Source: Episyrphus balteatus | Taxonomy: Eukaryota; Arthropoda; Insecta; Diptera; Syrphidae | Reading direction: 5' to 3' | DNA: 64,000 bases | NCBI RefSeq assembly: GCF_945859705.1 | Contig: NC_079135.1 | Location: 36,133,679 to 36,197,678 of the forward strand | The notes under the pieces: model-generated | What the model was told of the DNA's origin: nothing | The model's input: the letters and a program-made list of their open reading frames with translations, nothing else | The model's database searches: none | Program-made: the position numbers and the translations under genes | Shown here: positions 47,382 through 62,300 of the stretch, in pieces | Layout of the letters: each line of letters starts with the position of its first letter | Numbering within the stretch: the stretch's first letter is position 1

Positions 47382-49751
47382 TATTCTTCCACCCACCCAC
47401 CACCATATTTCGTTGGGCGAATTTACCATCATCTATCTACGACAGAAAAACATGAAATAATAAATTTCTGCAATTTCTCTCTTTCATTGTACCAAACTAC
47501 CAAACCAACACGATGATGATGTTCATGATGATGGAGGAATGGAGCATGGTGGAGGCTTCGTGTTTTGTTGTTTCTCTCTTTTTTTTTTTGCATTTTCTTT
47601 CTTCTCCTTCGGTGGGTCTCTTTAGTTATAAAAATTCACCACCCCAAATCCCCCTCCATATCGACCAACACTGAACACACACAAATTGTTTTTGTATGAA
47701 AAATGTTTGCCCGTTCATAGAGCAACAAAAGAAAAAAAAAGAAAAGAGAATTTAAACGAATCAAAGAAAACAACCAATAATCAAGAAGATGAAGAAAATG
47801 TGTACAAATAGAAAAGAGAAAGAGAAAATGAAGGAATTAGGAAAATAAATTTGTAATTTGCAAAAGCAAAATATAAATTGAAAATATTTATTTTTTTTTA
47901 TTTCTTCTTCTCTTTTTCTAATGAAAAAAAAAAAATTAGAGGGGGCGGGTTGGGTGGATGAGATGTCAGGGGTTGAGTAGAAAATTGTGGGAAGTTTGTT
48001 GGTAAATTTTTCTTATAAAGTCCATCTCTGATAAGAAAAATGGTGTGATGTGAAAATAAGCAAGGATTTAGTGTGAAGAAGAAGAGGTACAAGTACCCCA
48101 AGACGGTTATTATTTTTGTTGTTGTTGTTGTTTTTTTTGTAGGTGGTGGGGGTGGTGTGGTGGGTCTGTGAACGAAGAAGGGCTTTTGCGGTGGAGTCAT
48201 CATACAATTGTTTTTTCTCTTTTTTTTTTACTACATTTTCTTCTTCTATTGGTGTGGGGTCATGAAAAATATTTTAAGGAAAAGGAAAACATAAAAAACA
48301 CTCACACATAAACGTACAGTCAATATAGGAAGGTAGGTAGTATTTGGGGCGGACAACACCAAACAAAAAAAAAAAAGAGTAGTAAGAAAGAAAATACGAT
48401 GAAAAATGTCTGCAAAAATAATGGTAAAGAAAATCAGTTGAACAGCAGCATAGAATATTAGGGGGAGAGATGGTTGTTTGGTTTGTGTGTTTTTCTTTTT
48501 TCTTTTATATTTTTTTTTCTCTGAGATGAAGTATTGTGGGTTAGTTGGGGGTGGTTGGGTATGAATTGGTATGTGTATTAGTGTGTAACACAAGAATCTA
48601 AGAAGAGAAAGAGAATTCGTGGTGGCAATTTAGAAGTAAAAATTTTGTACCCACCGATCTATATGTGTGTATGTGTGTATAGGTATGCAAATTTATTGCC
48701 GGAAATGTAATTTACAAAATCGCCTTAAGGGAGGGCTTAGAAAGGTGGTAGGTTTGTGTTTGCTACTGGCTTCTGCAATAATATCGTAGTAGGAAAAAAT
48801 ATCGTAAGTAGCGGACAGTACCTACCTTCTACCTCTTACTTCCTACTACGAATTTTTTTCTTTTTTTTTTTGTGGGGGTGGATTGTTTGGGAATGTTATT
48901 TCATCATTAATAAATGTGATTCTTATACCTACATACATAATGTAGATAGGTACATTTATATATCTACCTATTTTCTTCCTGGTTTTTTTAGTTTCCTCTT
49001 TTTTTTTGTGGAAAAAGATTCATTACCAACATTTACGGTGAAGAATGTTTTAAGATTTCTTGTTTTTTTTTTTTTTTTTAAGAGAAAATTCAAATAAAGA
49101 ATGAAAAAACCGAAAGGAATATTACGATAACGATGTGCCTTGGTAAAAGGACAAATATTGTTATATTTTTCTTTCTTTTTTTTTTTCTGATGTGTGTTTG
49201 CTCTCCGTGTCCATGGCTGAGTCAACAATGATGTTGTTGTTTTTATTTTTTATCTTCACTATTTTCGTTGTGTTCTTGAGTTTTTTTCATATGTGAAAGT
49301 TGAAAGAATTTTCCGAGATTTTTTTTTGTTTGAGTGAAATGAATTGTTATTTTAGGCAAAAAGAAAATAGAATGTTGACCGGTAAGTAGGTAGGTATCAA
49401 TGTACTAACATACCTGCCTGCTTACCTTTCTATGAGTTAACCGTCGCGTCGTAGGTAGTCTGAATAAGGACTTCTTATAAGAATTTTTTTTATGTTACTT
49501 GATAGATTCCTGTTTTTTTTACTTAATTTTTTTTTTTTTGTTGAGTGTAAACAGTAATTACCTGCAGGTACGTATCCAATTAAGGCTGATTTTTTGCCTA
49601 TTAAAAGGTTCAATATAATTAATTAAAAGGCAGGTAAACGCCAGTCAGTGAGGCAATAGCTAGGATACATATGGGTTTACCTATAATACCTATTAAGATA
49701 CCTGCATAGCAATGCAAGGGTTATTCCCTAGGTTGGTATGTAAAATATTAA
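47382..49751. other. Low-complexity non-coding stretch
   Basis: Purine- and pyrimidine-rich tracts, TTGTTGTTG near 48118 and repeated GTAGGTAGG strings. Overlapping frames on the minus strand (47898-48593) are Pro/Thr-rich simple sequence and not convincing genes. Confidence 0.45.
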
Positions 49752-50039
49752 ATCAAGAAAGTTTGGCACAAAAGTTGTGGGTACCTAAGTACCTTCCCTT
49801 CATTCGAAAAAATTCAAAAAAGGTTTCTCAAAATTGTCCCGACCTCTTTTTCAATACCAAACCAAGATTATCTATCGTTCCTTAGCTCTAAACACCGAAT
49901 TTCAAATTTTCCAATCAACTCAAATTATGAGATCGACGACGTAGAACTAGTCCAATCAAGACTACTTGCAACTGGCTGCTTCATACTAGCTTCCAACATT
50001 CACGCATGTGCTACTTCAGTTTTAATATCGACAAATTGA
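49752..50039 (+). pseudogene. Possible C-terminal relic of a LINE reverse transcriptase
   Basis: A stop-to-stop frame of 95 codons without an initiator. Its middle reads FEKIQKRFLKIVPTSF, then NQDYLSFLSSKHRISNF, then VQSRLLATGCFILASN. The pattern VW..., (I/F)EKIQKRFLK and the following L-S-x-KHR resemble the segment after the RT domain in Jockey/CR1-type elements (VWxP, IExIQxRFLR, RR). It is isolated: no upstream RT motifs were seen, and no 3' tail. The identification rests on pattern only. Confidence 0.35.
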
Positions 50040-50449
50040 ATCCATGGCCTTAACTGAAATAATTTTTCTTTTGTTGTTAAAAAAAAAACAATGCCTCGAC
50101 AAAATGGTCAGTTTAGACTTATCAAGTTGGATGTTATAATGTGTCAAAAATTATGGGTTTTTTTTTTAAATTAAATGACAGAAATGAGTTCAGGAGACAT
50201 AATTGAAGTTAATTGAGTTAATGACACAAAAAGGTATTCGCCTGTAATTTTTTTGCTTTTATTTCCCTCAGTTTCTAAAACAAAAACTGCGGGTGTCATG
50301 ATCCGAAAAATCAAAATTGAAAAAATGGTTTAAAATAACACATTGCACTTAGAAGAAAGCTACCTTGAAATTAAAAAAAAAAATGGTTTCAAAGACGAAT
50401 TACTTTCATTAACTATTATTATCAATAATCATTTTTATAAAAAAAATCA

Positions 50450-50675
50450 AAACCAACTTCCGTGGATCAAAACTGGGTTCTATGGTTTTTCTAATAGTTC
50501 CTATGGCCAGAACTGAACGAAATTGAAAGGGGACCACATTGCAGCCACCAGCTTTCCAGTACAACAAAAATGATCAAAATTGGTTCACTCAGTCCAAAGT
50601 TATGACTTATGAGGTAACAAAAACAAAAAACAAAAAATACAAACGAATTGAATACCTCCTTTTTGGAAGTCGGTA
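50450..50675. repeat. Candidate dispersed repeat with ACCAACTTCC/GGAAGTCGGT ends
   Basis: The left end ACCAACTTCC (50452) and right end GGAAGTCGGT are imperfect inverted copies. The right end reads CCTCCTTTTTGGAAGTCGGT, a string I associate with dispersed repeats in insect genomes. The interior has CAGCCACCAGCTTTCCAGTA. No target duplication found. Confidence 0.4.
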
Positions 50676-53600
50676 AAAATTGGTATAAAATATGTACTAA
50701 TTTTTCTTATTACCTGCAGCTTTTATTTTCGAAGAATTATTAACTCAAAATTGTGTTCTTAGGTTTTACGTTTATATTTTTGCTACTATTTCTTTCATTT
50801 GATAGTTGGGATAAATAAAATTTCTGATGAAAACAGTAGCAATTAGTAGTAGAAGCCCACTTAAACCTTTTCTTCAGAAGATTGAATTCAGTATAAACAC
50901 ATCTTCACAGGGTTGGTTTCAGAGGTTTTGTTCTATGTACATATGAGATAGTTACCCCATCAAATAACTTTATATCAATATGATTTGTCACTTCCACGTT
51001 TTTTTTTTTTCAATAATAAGGAGTATTTTACTTATCCATTGAGTTCAATTTTATTTTACTCAAGATTCTTAAAAAAATAAGGGCGAATTCTTCTACCCCA
51101 TATAATTTCCAATGGAATATTTGCGGTTTAACTTCCGATCAAAGATTGAAAAATGATTTTACATAAATATTTTAAGCCATTTTTTTTTTTTTCAAGCTAA
51201 TAAATCATTTAGAAAAATCTTTAAACCCTTATCAGATTTTAGCAATGTTTAAAATAAATTAGAAGTTTGCTCTGTATTAAAAAACATTATAACATTCCAG
51301 AAAGCTAAAGGAAAAATTCATCTTTTTCAATGGCGAAAATTTCTAGTTGTTAAACCAGCAGGTTCTGATTTCTGAGTAAGTGCCTTGCAATGCATGTACT
51401 CATACTGTTTCCATAAATTTCCAAGTGTCATCATTTAAATAGAGGAATGAGTTCAAAAAAGTGATAAAAACTTATTGCCATTTCACAGAAAATCGAAAAA
51501 ACCAAAACAGTGATTTTTCATTTAGGTATAACCTTATTTTTCATTAGATTTTCAGTTTTCACCGAATTATCAGAGCTCGATTTTTTGGATCAGTTTCCAG
51601 GTTAAACTAAGCGTTGAAGTGTTAAGAACAGAACTGCATACCTACCTATCTAAATAGCAATTGTATCTCCTTTTGAAAAGTCACTCCTCGATTGTTTTAG
51701 CTCGTAGGTGTTATTTTTCAAAGTCTGATGGTTTTCAGGATGTCCCGAAAAATTTTACATCATTTTAATAGGCATAAACCTGATATTTTGATAGGTAGGT
51801 AGAGGTACTAAGCTGTGGTCCTAGAACAATAGATACAAAAAAATTATTTTTTTTTTTCTTTCAAATTTTATGTACCTAATTACCTACATCTTTAGTGTTA
51901 AATATTGTAGGTATGTTTTCTTTTTTTGTAAGATGTACCTAAATGATTCCCAAATTTAAAACCTGCAAATATTCATTTCTATCATACATATTTTTATATA
52001 AAATCCAAAACGAGTTAAAAAAAACATTATCTAAGCATCTTTTTAAACACGTTTGCGTAATAATTGTATATTATTACCTCTCAATATATAAAAACTTAGA
52101 TATATGTAAAATGCCCTACCTTTTCCTAATATACAAAATAAAAAAAATAAAGAAGAAAAAATATAAACGTAATTGCAATAAATATGCAAATTTGATTAAA
52201 TTTCCTTTCTAATTTGAAAACATTACCTCGAAGAAGTACAAAAAAGTATTAAAAAATCGTATATAGTAGTAAAAAAAATAACAAATATCTACAAAAAAAA
52301 AAAATGGAATAAGAAGAAAGAAAAACATTGAAAGTACTATTTTTCTTTTTTTTTATTTTTCTGTTGATTTTTGTTTTTACCAATACAATCTTCTCTCAAC
52401 ACACACTAATACTATAAAATGAATCAAAAATCAACATAACACAGATACACACACACACATACACTGAATTTAATATAAAATCAGCTCTCAAAATATGTAT
52501 CTGTGTGAATTGATTATAAATTTTATACGTTCTTGTGTGTTGTTTTACTTTATTTTTTTTTTCTCTAAGAGGCGCAATCAAGAGAGAACCAAAATGACAG
52601 CAAAGTACACTAAAGTACAAAAATAAACAAATATATATTAAAAAAAAAAAAAACAAATAAAGAGAAGCAATTTTAAAAACCAAAAAACTAAGAATAAAAA
52701 AAAATGAAAACAAAAAAAAAGAACCATACGATACGACGAAGAAGATGAAGAAAAAACGTGAAAAAATTAGCGTTTTTTGAGGTCTTTTATTTTTTCTTCT
52801 TAAAACTGCACAATATGAAGATGAAGAAAGAGAAAAAACAGCCATACCATACATATTGAGAACAAAAAAAAGGGACTAAAACAAGTCGATAAAGAAGAAC
52901 AAGAAACAAAGAAAATAGGAAAGAAAATAATTGAATTTTATTACATTACATTGTACTTTGTGTACGTTACGTACGTAGGTATAGTTGAATAGATAAATAT
53001 ATATTTGTGTTGCAAGAAGTAGGAGGAGGTGGAGGAAAAGAATAATGACCCCAATGATGATGATAATAATGATGATGATGGCGGTGGTGTAGGGCAGCAA
53101 GTTATAATAGTTGACTGTACAAACAACAACAACAAAAAAAAAAAATCATGGAAAGGTAAGGAGTAATTTACTTTATGAATCCAATAAGAGTATAATTTGC
53201 CAGCCAACAAACAAAAAATACCAAGAAACTATACGATCTACGAATGAAGAAAAATGTGTAGTGAGACAAAATTTTACCGGCTTTTTTTTTGTGTGTCTAA
53301 TTTTAAAAGAGAAAAATGCATAGAAAAATAAGAGAGTTACACAAAAATGTGTCTCCATGCAATGCAATTGTCCTGCAATTGATTCGCTTTTCATTCCTTA
53401 GCTGAATTTCGTAAAATAGAATGCAAGAAATGTAAATATAGAAGGATTTAAAAGAGGAGAAAGAAAAAAAGGAAAAAATTCCAATATCTCCTAGAATTCA
53501 GATATATTCGAAAAACACACCCGAGATGAGAGCGAAAGACTCCATTCTCCATCTCCGCATTCTCCATATATCCTTTTTTTTTTTTTGTTCTTCTTGTCTT

Positions 53601-56600
53601 CTTATAATTCTTCCTTCTTCTTCCAAAGTGTGAGTGATTCTGTATTAAAATTTATATCTCCACTTTGGCTGCTCAGCAGACTCACATGCATTAGTGCCGT
53701 GTATCTTCTCAACCACCCTTCTGCAAAATATTGGTATGTCTCCCGCTTTCTTGTACTCTGTATGTTCCTCCAAGTTCCAATCCAACTTTGTCTGTTACTA
53801 CCTGTGTGTCTTTGGTACTAGCACTGTACTGTCAGTATAGTACAGTTTGTGCTTATCGTTGATTTTCTTTGTTTACACAATTCCGCGCTATTTTCAATCG
53901 CGTTTATGTCACTCTTTCCATGTGTGTGTGTAAATATCTGAACAAGTGTGCATTGCAATATGAGAAATAAACAAAAAATTATACACTATTTCCCTATATC
54001 CCTGCATGTGTTTAATAGTGTGTGGTTTTGTATAAGTATGTGTGTGTTACCCCAAACCACCAATACCAACTCAATATTCAAAACAAATAAGAAAAAATAA
54101 ACCCTCATGTAGATTTTGTATGTGTGTGTGTATTTTTGATTCTCTCTCATTTTATATCCCCCTCAAAAAACACCCCTCACTTTTTGGCTCGTAGTGTATC
54201 TCTCAGATACATTTTTACGTTTACACACAGCTATCCGGTCATTCTGTAATCGCGATTCCTCGAGGACGTTGGTGCGACGTTCGGCACAGCACGAAACGAA
54301 ATAAATAATCCACAATAATAAAATACAAAAAATTCCCTTAAATTCTTCTCTGATTTTTTTGTTGTCTTGTTTTTGTGTGTGTTTTTTTTTATTGCTTACT
54401 GTTCTTCTGGTAATTTTTATGGAGGTGTAAATCTTGTGGAAAGAAATCCCAAAAAAAAAAAGATTCTCTAAATGCAATTCTTTCATAATAACTGTTGTTA
54501 TCTGATGGTGGTGCGTTTTCTCTTTTCTCTCTTTCCTCCCCCGGTGGTGTCTTCTAGTAGTGTGATGGTGTCGGAATTTTGAATTTTTCAAAAAAAAAAA
54601 AAAAATGCTAACATCTTTTCAAAAAGTAGAATTTCAAATTCCAATTTGACAAACCAAAAAAAAAAAAGAAAAATCAAGGAAAACATTATTCATAATTAAT
54701 CATTCATCATCATCAACAAAATCATCCCCCACAAACACAACTATATTTCATTTGTTAACCAAAAATAAAGGATTATAAATATTATTAGTTGTCCATTATT
54801 ACAAAAAAGAAAAAATAGAAATTTTATTTAGTTTTAATTCTTGTTATTTGTTAAACATAAAACATTTAGTTCTTTTATACTTTACTTACTCATCGAATTG
54901 TTAAATAAAAGTGTGTTTATATTACTACCTTCCATCCTTAGATTCATTTTCACATCCTCTGTCATCCTTAAATAAATATCTATTCAAAACTAAACAAATC
55001 ACAACTATCAAATAGTGTGTGTGTTAAATTTAAATAAAATGGGAATTTGCAATATTCAACTTAAAATATAAACAAAAAAGTTGTAAAAAAAAATAATAAT
55101 ATTTTTTTTGTTTTTCATGGAAAACTTAAGTAAATAATTGTATAAGTCATTATGATAGTGATGATCCAGTGTAAACATTGAGTTTTGAGTTGTGATAGAA
55201 AAATTAAGCAACAAAAAAATCGACAACTGTAAACTATAAAAATCAAACGAAAAAAAGGGAAATTACCATAGAGAAAGGATATTTAATCAAAAAACAATTC
55301 CATTTGAAACATTTACACAAAAAAACGAAAAACTTCTAACCTAAATGGGATTTAACAAAAAAAAAAAAATAAAATGAGTGAATGTTTCACAAAACTATAA
55401 CAAAAAAAGGATAAAACAAATTTTTCTAAAATACAAATGTAAGTATCTATCGTAAATTATATTAAAAACAAAAAAAAAAAACAATCTAATGGTTAAATTT
55501 AATTAAAAACAATTTATAAATCTGACATTTATTTATTCCATTAGAACGTTAGAAACAAAATTGAAAAAAATTAAACATACAAAATTTATATTCCCCTTTC
55601 TAAAAAAAAAAAAAGAAATCACAAAACAACAACAACAAACTACTATACATTTAAACAACCTCCAGCAAATGCAAATTAATTATTTATGAATTGAAACTGA
55701 CATTTCCACCCCTTTTTGTTGCTGTGAGGACGGAAATGAGGATATAAAAAGTACTACATACAAACAAATCAAAAACAATATATATGTACATACCTATATG
55801 AAAACATGTCTGTCTGTACAATGTTGTGTTACCAAGCTCTATATTTTATAAGTCATAGTACAACAAAATGTAAGAAAATTTGTTGGGTGTTTTGTGTTTT
55901 AGATTTATAAAATAGTTCATTTTTTTTTGTGATTTTATTGGTGGGTGGGAAATCTAAGGGTAGCAAATAGTTTACGTTATTAGGGAAAAAAAGGGTACAA
56001 ATTTGTTATATTTTTTTAATTAATTCATTCTGGGGCAAAATCAACCCTAAGGTCTCGTTCTACTACTTGCTTTTTATTCTTTATTTTTATATTAGAAAAT
56101 GAGCAGGTGCTAATGCAGGTTTTTTTATTTTAAATTAGGGGAAGGTTGTTAATTTTATTCTTAAATTGAAAACAGAAAAAAAATCACAAGCTGCAATAAA
56201 TTGGCATGTTATTCATAAAAATTATTACTTAGAGAAGTAACAGCTGGAAATATTTGAAAAATAGGTATTATTATCTCGATATAATATCAAATTGGAAACC
56301 AAATTATTGCTCAAATTTACATAAAAGGGAAGTAAATGTGCTTGACTTTTGAATACCATTTTGAGTACCATTTATAGTCAAAATAAAGTTGTCATAAACT
56401 ATGAAATCTACACAAAAAGACTTACTTAAATACTTTAAATTTATTTAGTCTTACGTTGGCCGCCATTTTTGACAATTTGAATGGTAGAAAAATATAGATT
56501 GCTGATTCAAATCTTCCAATTGTGTTTCCCCACCAAAGCTCAATTTTAAAAAACTTGAAGGCATCTAAAAGTTTCCAAGCATATTTGGAGTAATTTCGAG

Positions 56601-58982
56601 AAAATGATATCTACCAAAATATCGAACAAAAAACTCCACAATGTATCATAAGTCCCAAGTACTTAGCGCAAATTTTGGGAAGTACAATTTCTGACGAATA
56701 CTGTTCATATTTTTTGCGATTGGGGATTTTAGAATCTGATTGAAATTTGCACTAAATAAATTACTTCCATCTGCATCGCTAATTGCATTCATTATTTCGA
56801 TACCATCTATGAAAATATTGTTTTCATCTTTTCTATAGCTGTTGGCATTAAAACTTTAACTCCAAAAATATTTGATATTATATTAAATTGAGGACTTTAA
56901 GTTATAAAGAGAATATCATTTAAATTGTGCACATTTTCAAACTTTCAAATTTAAAGAAAATTTTTAAATTAATGATTTCTCAAAATATAGTTATTGTACC
57001 TTCGCAAAAAGCATTGTCTTAACAAAAATCTCTTTAAAATTAATTTAAAATTTTAGACTCAAAATTATAATTTAGTTTTATCTTTAAAGCGGTAGAATAC
57101 TGTAAACAAAGTTATCTTAGAATACTTTTTATTGCATTTAATTCAAGGTTTTTGTATACTGAATAAAGTATGTTTTCTCTAATCATTTTTTTACTAACTA
57201 CACATTTATCATAAGGCTATTTATAAATTCGGCTTCCTTACCTTTTAAATAAAAAGTGTAATGGTATACCTACATGACAAGGCACAAAAAATATCATAAA
57301 GATATAATTTTATGTTTATTACCTGGAAATTCGATATGGATGTTGAAGCTTTTTTAATATTTGAATGATGAATTTAGAAAAGAATTCCAATAATATTGCT
57401 GGTTTTTAATTTAATTTTTGATTTGTTTCCTCATAACAAGACCAATGTTGAAATATTATTTCATAATCAAGAGAAGGTTAACATAAGGCTTTGTAAGGCT
57501 TTTACAAAAATCAATGAGTTATCTAACACTAATGTTGAGCCAAATATCTTTTTTAAACTTTTAATCTATCCAGTTTAATTTTTGTTAAAAAGTGAAGTAA
57601 GAATAAGATTTATTTGCATATAATCTAAGACTATCTTTCGTCATCATCCCAGGCAATAAATACCCATTCCTTATCTCTAAATGATAAGTTCAAGTATTTC
57701 TGTCCTTAGCAGCAAACATGTTCTTGCATGAATAAATATAGTTCGTCAAAATATTTCTACCTGCTTAAAGATATAAATCTAGTTCATTCAGTTAAATTCC
57801 AATAGATGCCTAAAACAAATTTTGATTTATTTCATACCTTTTGCATGAAATCGACAATATTTTAAATATTTTTTTGTTCCAAACCTTTTTTAAAAAGATA
57901 AACCATTAGGTACCAAAAATTCCAAATTGATTTCAAAAAATATGAAATTGCTAACAAAAACTATGAAATTTATAAATGAACAAATAAAGCTTTGAATAAA
58001 TGTTAGTTATTGCAAATGGCAATTGCGTTTTTTTGCCTTCATATCCAAATTGCTCAAGATTTTGTGAATGAATTGAAATCTGTGTTTTAATACTTACCAC
58101 TGTCATATTTAACTTTTGCTCGAACTCAGTACCTACTTCGATTTAATTTTTAGTTGCTCAATTTTTTCCATTAATTTTCTTTAATGTAAGAAAAACCTCA
58201 ATTCAGTTGCTTTTATCGCAAAAAAAGAATCATTTATGAAAAAAAAAAAAAAAAAAAATTATTGACTAATTTCTGTTACATCAAAATAAAATTTTTCAAG
58301 AAACCCATTAATTTGTTTAGTTTGTTCTGTAGAGATTCTGTTCGAGAGAAATTCAAAAATAAAAACCTCAAAATACAGATTTTTCAATCGAAATATCATT
58401 TTGCGGAACAAAAAACAAATCGAAATCTCTATTCGAATCCGATACTCCTGCTAGAACGGACTTTTCTTTTATATATAGCCTTTTCTACTAATTCTTCATC
58501 TTTTAATTGTGATGTATGTATGTAATCCTTAATTTTCAAATGCTATAAAATTTCCGTTTTCATTCAACAAAGTACAATTAAATTAGTCTTTGTTGAAGAA
58601 AATTTTTCTCTAAATCTTTCCCGAACTGAAGGAAATATGACGAAAAGTATCGCCAACCAATTTTCGATCAATACTTTTCTTTGTTTTCAGAACCGTTGCA
58701 TTAATACCATGAAATCTAATAATAATATAATTTTCTCTTTGTGAATCTGAGTTTGATAAAACGTATTTTTCAAAAAGAAAAATTTCCTTTGTGCAATTTT
58801 GTATTTATGGAAATTAAATTTGCAAAAATCGTAGAAATATACACATAAAAGACCTGATTATAGAATTCTTGGGAAAAATTGATTTTTCGTTTGATAAGTT
58901 ATTTCGAGTTGGTTTTATATTTTAAAGATGAAATAAATACACTTAGCATGAAATAATTTCGATCAAAATAATACACAATTTG
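50676..58982. other. AT-rich non-coding stretch
   Basis: No gene supported. TG/CA runs lie at 52440-52460, 53925 and 54120. A GATGATGATAATAATGATG tract lies at about 53055-53080. The mixed-composition part at 53.6-54.6 kb has frames on both strands with Ser/Lys-rich content but no domain. 55.0-58.9 kb is unique AT-rich DNA. Confidence 0.4.
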
Positions 58983-59352
58983 AAAACTAACCATCTAAAT
59001 TTTTTTACCTCCAAAAAGTTTCAATTATAAAATCGATAAAAGCACATAAATCTCGAAAAGACAAAAATGAGTGAAAACGCCTTAATTCAACTCCTGTCTA
59101 GTGACTAAACCTACAAAAAATGCCCTTTTTATTCTAGGTATCAAATTCATAGAATTAGGTACCTATATAATCGCCAAAAGTAAGAATACAACAAAAATGT
59201 ACCAAAATTAATCAACTTTAACTTAAAAAAAAAAAAAAAAAAACTAACCATCCGTACTTTTCAACCATTAAAAACCTTCAAGTTATTGATAAAAGTACAT
59301 AAATTTAAGAAAAACGAAAAAATAAGCGGAAACGCCTTAAATGAACTAAACA
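58983..59352 (+). repeat. Diverged direct duplication, ~257-bp offset
   Basis: AAAACTAACCATC, then GATAAAAG-ACATAAAT, then GAAAACGCCTTAA/GGAAACGCCTTAA occur in order at 58983-59095 and at 59240-59350. A long poly-A precedes the second copy. Identity is moderate. Confidence 0.65.
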
Positions 59353-62300
59353 AAATTAATACTCTTAAACAACAAACTATGTAACTTGATGCATTTTAAG
59401 TGGATATTTGACATTTTATCACAATTGTTTTATTTTTTGAAGAAGTTTTCTATCGAGTAAAACAAAAAAAAAAAAAAAACACTTAACTTAATTACTAATT
59501 TTTTAAGTGGTTTTAATCTTTTTCTACCCTCTATGCATTTTTTTTTTTGTTTGTTTCAAAGAAATTAATTGAGACACTCTTTTACTATCTATCACTTATT
59601 GGTAATTGTTCTTTTTTTAAAAAAACATAATTCTAAAATTCAAAACCACATATTTAAAAAAAAGTTGTATTTGACCTATGTATAAGACAATAGGTACAAA
59701 GAAATAACTATACAAAAAAAAAAAGTATTAATAAATTCTACCGGCCAGTATAATGACATCTAGCCAGTTTGATATGGCGTTTGACAGTTCCAAATGACAA
59801 TTAAATAAATTAACATTTAAATTTTACATAAAAATAGAAATATAATTCCAGTTTTCAATTCTTACTCTACAAAATGTATAAATTCACAATTCACCTTCGT
59901 CTAAATCAAAAAATTCTATAAATCAATTTGAAATGTCTACAAACTGACACCCCCATTTAATCTAATGTTTCTTAAAATTCTTATTTTCCTTAACTGTCTA
60001 CCACAAATACTGCATATATGTATGAACATATAAAATGTCATATATACATATAAATTTATTGTGTTACAAGTGTTTTTCTATTCTGATACATTTCTCTGTC
60101 CATTCCATATTATTAATAATGATTGACAATGATTGAAGTATTAAAACAGATAGAAGTGTTATTCTGAAGCACTGTATCTCATCGCCTCTCAGAACTTTGC
60201 ATGCACATGCAATGCATACAAGTAGATATAAATGTTCATTTTGATTAAGATTGACCATCCAATGAAATGATTTTTGTTTGAATTTCAAGATGAAGAACAA
60301 TTTTAAATAGAAAATCATTTGAGGTAACGTATAGGTAAAAAATAATGAATTAAAATTAAACACAATTTTCTCTCTACCTCAATTAAAAAATAAAATAAAA
60401 ACTATCTGATAGATGCAAGTCATGTGCATTGATTATTTTGCGCATCCATTATCTTTGCCACATTTTTCTTGTTGTTGTTATTATTTCTTCTTCAGAGGGA
60501 TATAACTCGCAGGTCGTGTCGTTCATTGTGTAGTATTATAATGCAATTCCCATGTTTTTATTTTTATCTTTGTATTAGTGTGGTGTTTATAAATTATAAA
60601 TAGCTGCAAATAAACTCCTTTTTATTTTTATTTCTTTTTTGTTCTGCTCCTTCTTCATATATGTCTTCTCTGCTCTCTGTGTGTGTCGTCTCGATTCTCG
60701 ATTTAATTCAAATATTGGTGGTCTTCTTTTTTTTTATCCAATTTTCTTGCATTGTTTATTTTATTTTTATAGTTTTATGCTTCGTTATCGAAAGGATACA
60801 AAAAAAAAAAATACAACAATATTTTTCATTCTTTTTGTTTTTTTTGTTTTTTTTTTATTATTATTATTGTTGTTGTCTTTTATACTATCTTCTTGTATTG
60901 TTCCTTTTATTATTATATTCTTCAATTTTTTTTTTTGTATTTCTTTGTTATCCTTATTGACTTGTGTGTGATAGTGTGTATGATTTTTATCTTTTTTTCT
61001 CTATAAAAAAAATAAGTGTGTTCGTACAGGAATAAAAAAAAAAAAACTACTACGAATAAGAATCAGAAAAAAAGAGACAATAAAAATACATACCTATCTA
61101 CCTACCATACAACAACAAGAAATAAAAAAAAATTGGTATAAATGTATTTGTATGTGAATTTTTAAATTGAACTCATTTTTTATCACTACAAAGAGAATTT
61201 ATTATAGAAAATATAACGAGCAGAACAAAAACAACAACAACATTCATTCAAGCAGCAAAGGAAACAAAAAAAGAAAAAAAAAATTAAAATTAATCATTCA
61301 CAAGCAATAAAGATGCACCAACTAGAATTTTTCTCATACAAAAGAAGTGCAGCAGGAAAATTGAGTAAAATATTCGTTTAAAATGCATATTTTCATTCTT
61401 GTATCTTATTATACAATACCTATTCCTATAGAGATACTAGGTTACTAAAAGATATACGTGAAAGAAGACTCCTATACACGAAGAGCGATGCGCGAGTAAA
61501 AAATTGCTAGTTCAGCGAAAATATTGGTAGGTACTACCTTTGCTGTTGTGCTTAATAGTTAAGTACAATCTAGTATCTATCTATCTATAACATACCTACC
61601 TTTCGAGACTTGGTTTCTTTTGAAAAGTCTTTTTAATAATATACAAGTATAATATATTTGCATATTCAAGTGAATTTTTGATTTCTATACAGTTTGAAAT
61701 TGTGTACAAGAAAACTGTTAAAATAATTTACATATTTTATTTTTTTTTTATTTTTATTTTTTTAGCTAGAAATTGCAATGATTCATTGTGGGAAGAGACA
61801 AAGCAAACTATGAATTACCAACAACCTCGCAAGCACACAAAGACATTATACGTGGTTTCGTTGTTGTTGTTCATATAAGTTTAGGTATATTGAACTCGAA
61901 TAACAATGATGATTCAGAATATTATTATACGTATATTTTATTCAGACAGCCAGCTATTAAAAGTAATTAGCAAAAATTTTATAAAGAAAATAATACAAAG
62001 AAAAAAAAAAGTATTTTTAATTTAAATTCTCAATTTTTTTTTAATTAGAAAAAATAAAGTTGAAGGAGGAGTATAAAAATGTAGTTGATCTTAATAGATG
62101 ATGTTAATTCAATTAGATATGATAAAATTATTTATTATTATATCTTTGTTCACTGTTATATTTATGGCGTCAGAAATTTAATTATTTTAATGGTTGATAT
62201 TTAGGATAAAATTTTTGTTCTTCCTACTTGATTTCGAATTAATTAATTTATCAAACAATTGACCGCTGCGTTTTGGAAAAAAGTTTAAGAATTTTGGTTT

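Noticed and set aside
47898..48593. Pro/Thr-rich minus-strand frames
   Set aside because: Built from GGTGGTGGG and TTGTTG tracts. No domain and no start context.
54163..54591. 142-codon minus-strand frame
   Set aside because: Lys/His/Arg-rich from simple sequence, no recognisable domain. Cannot be supported as a gene.
58430..58460. TTCGAATCC string resembling a tRNA B box
   Set aside because: No GG before it, no A box upstream at the right distance and no cloverleaf.
60639..60971. Phe/Leu-rich frames resembling membrane proteins
   Set aside because: Generated by TTT/TTA/TTG runs in two phases at once. Compositional, not a transporter.
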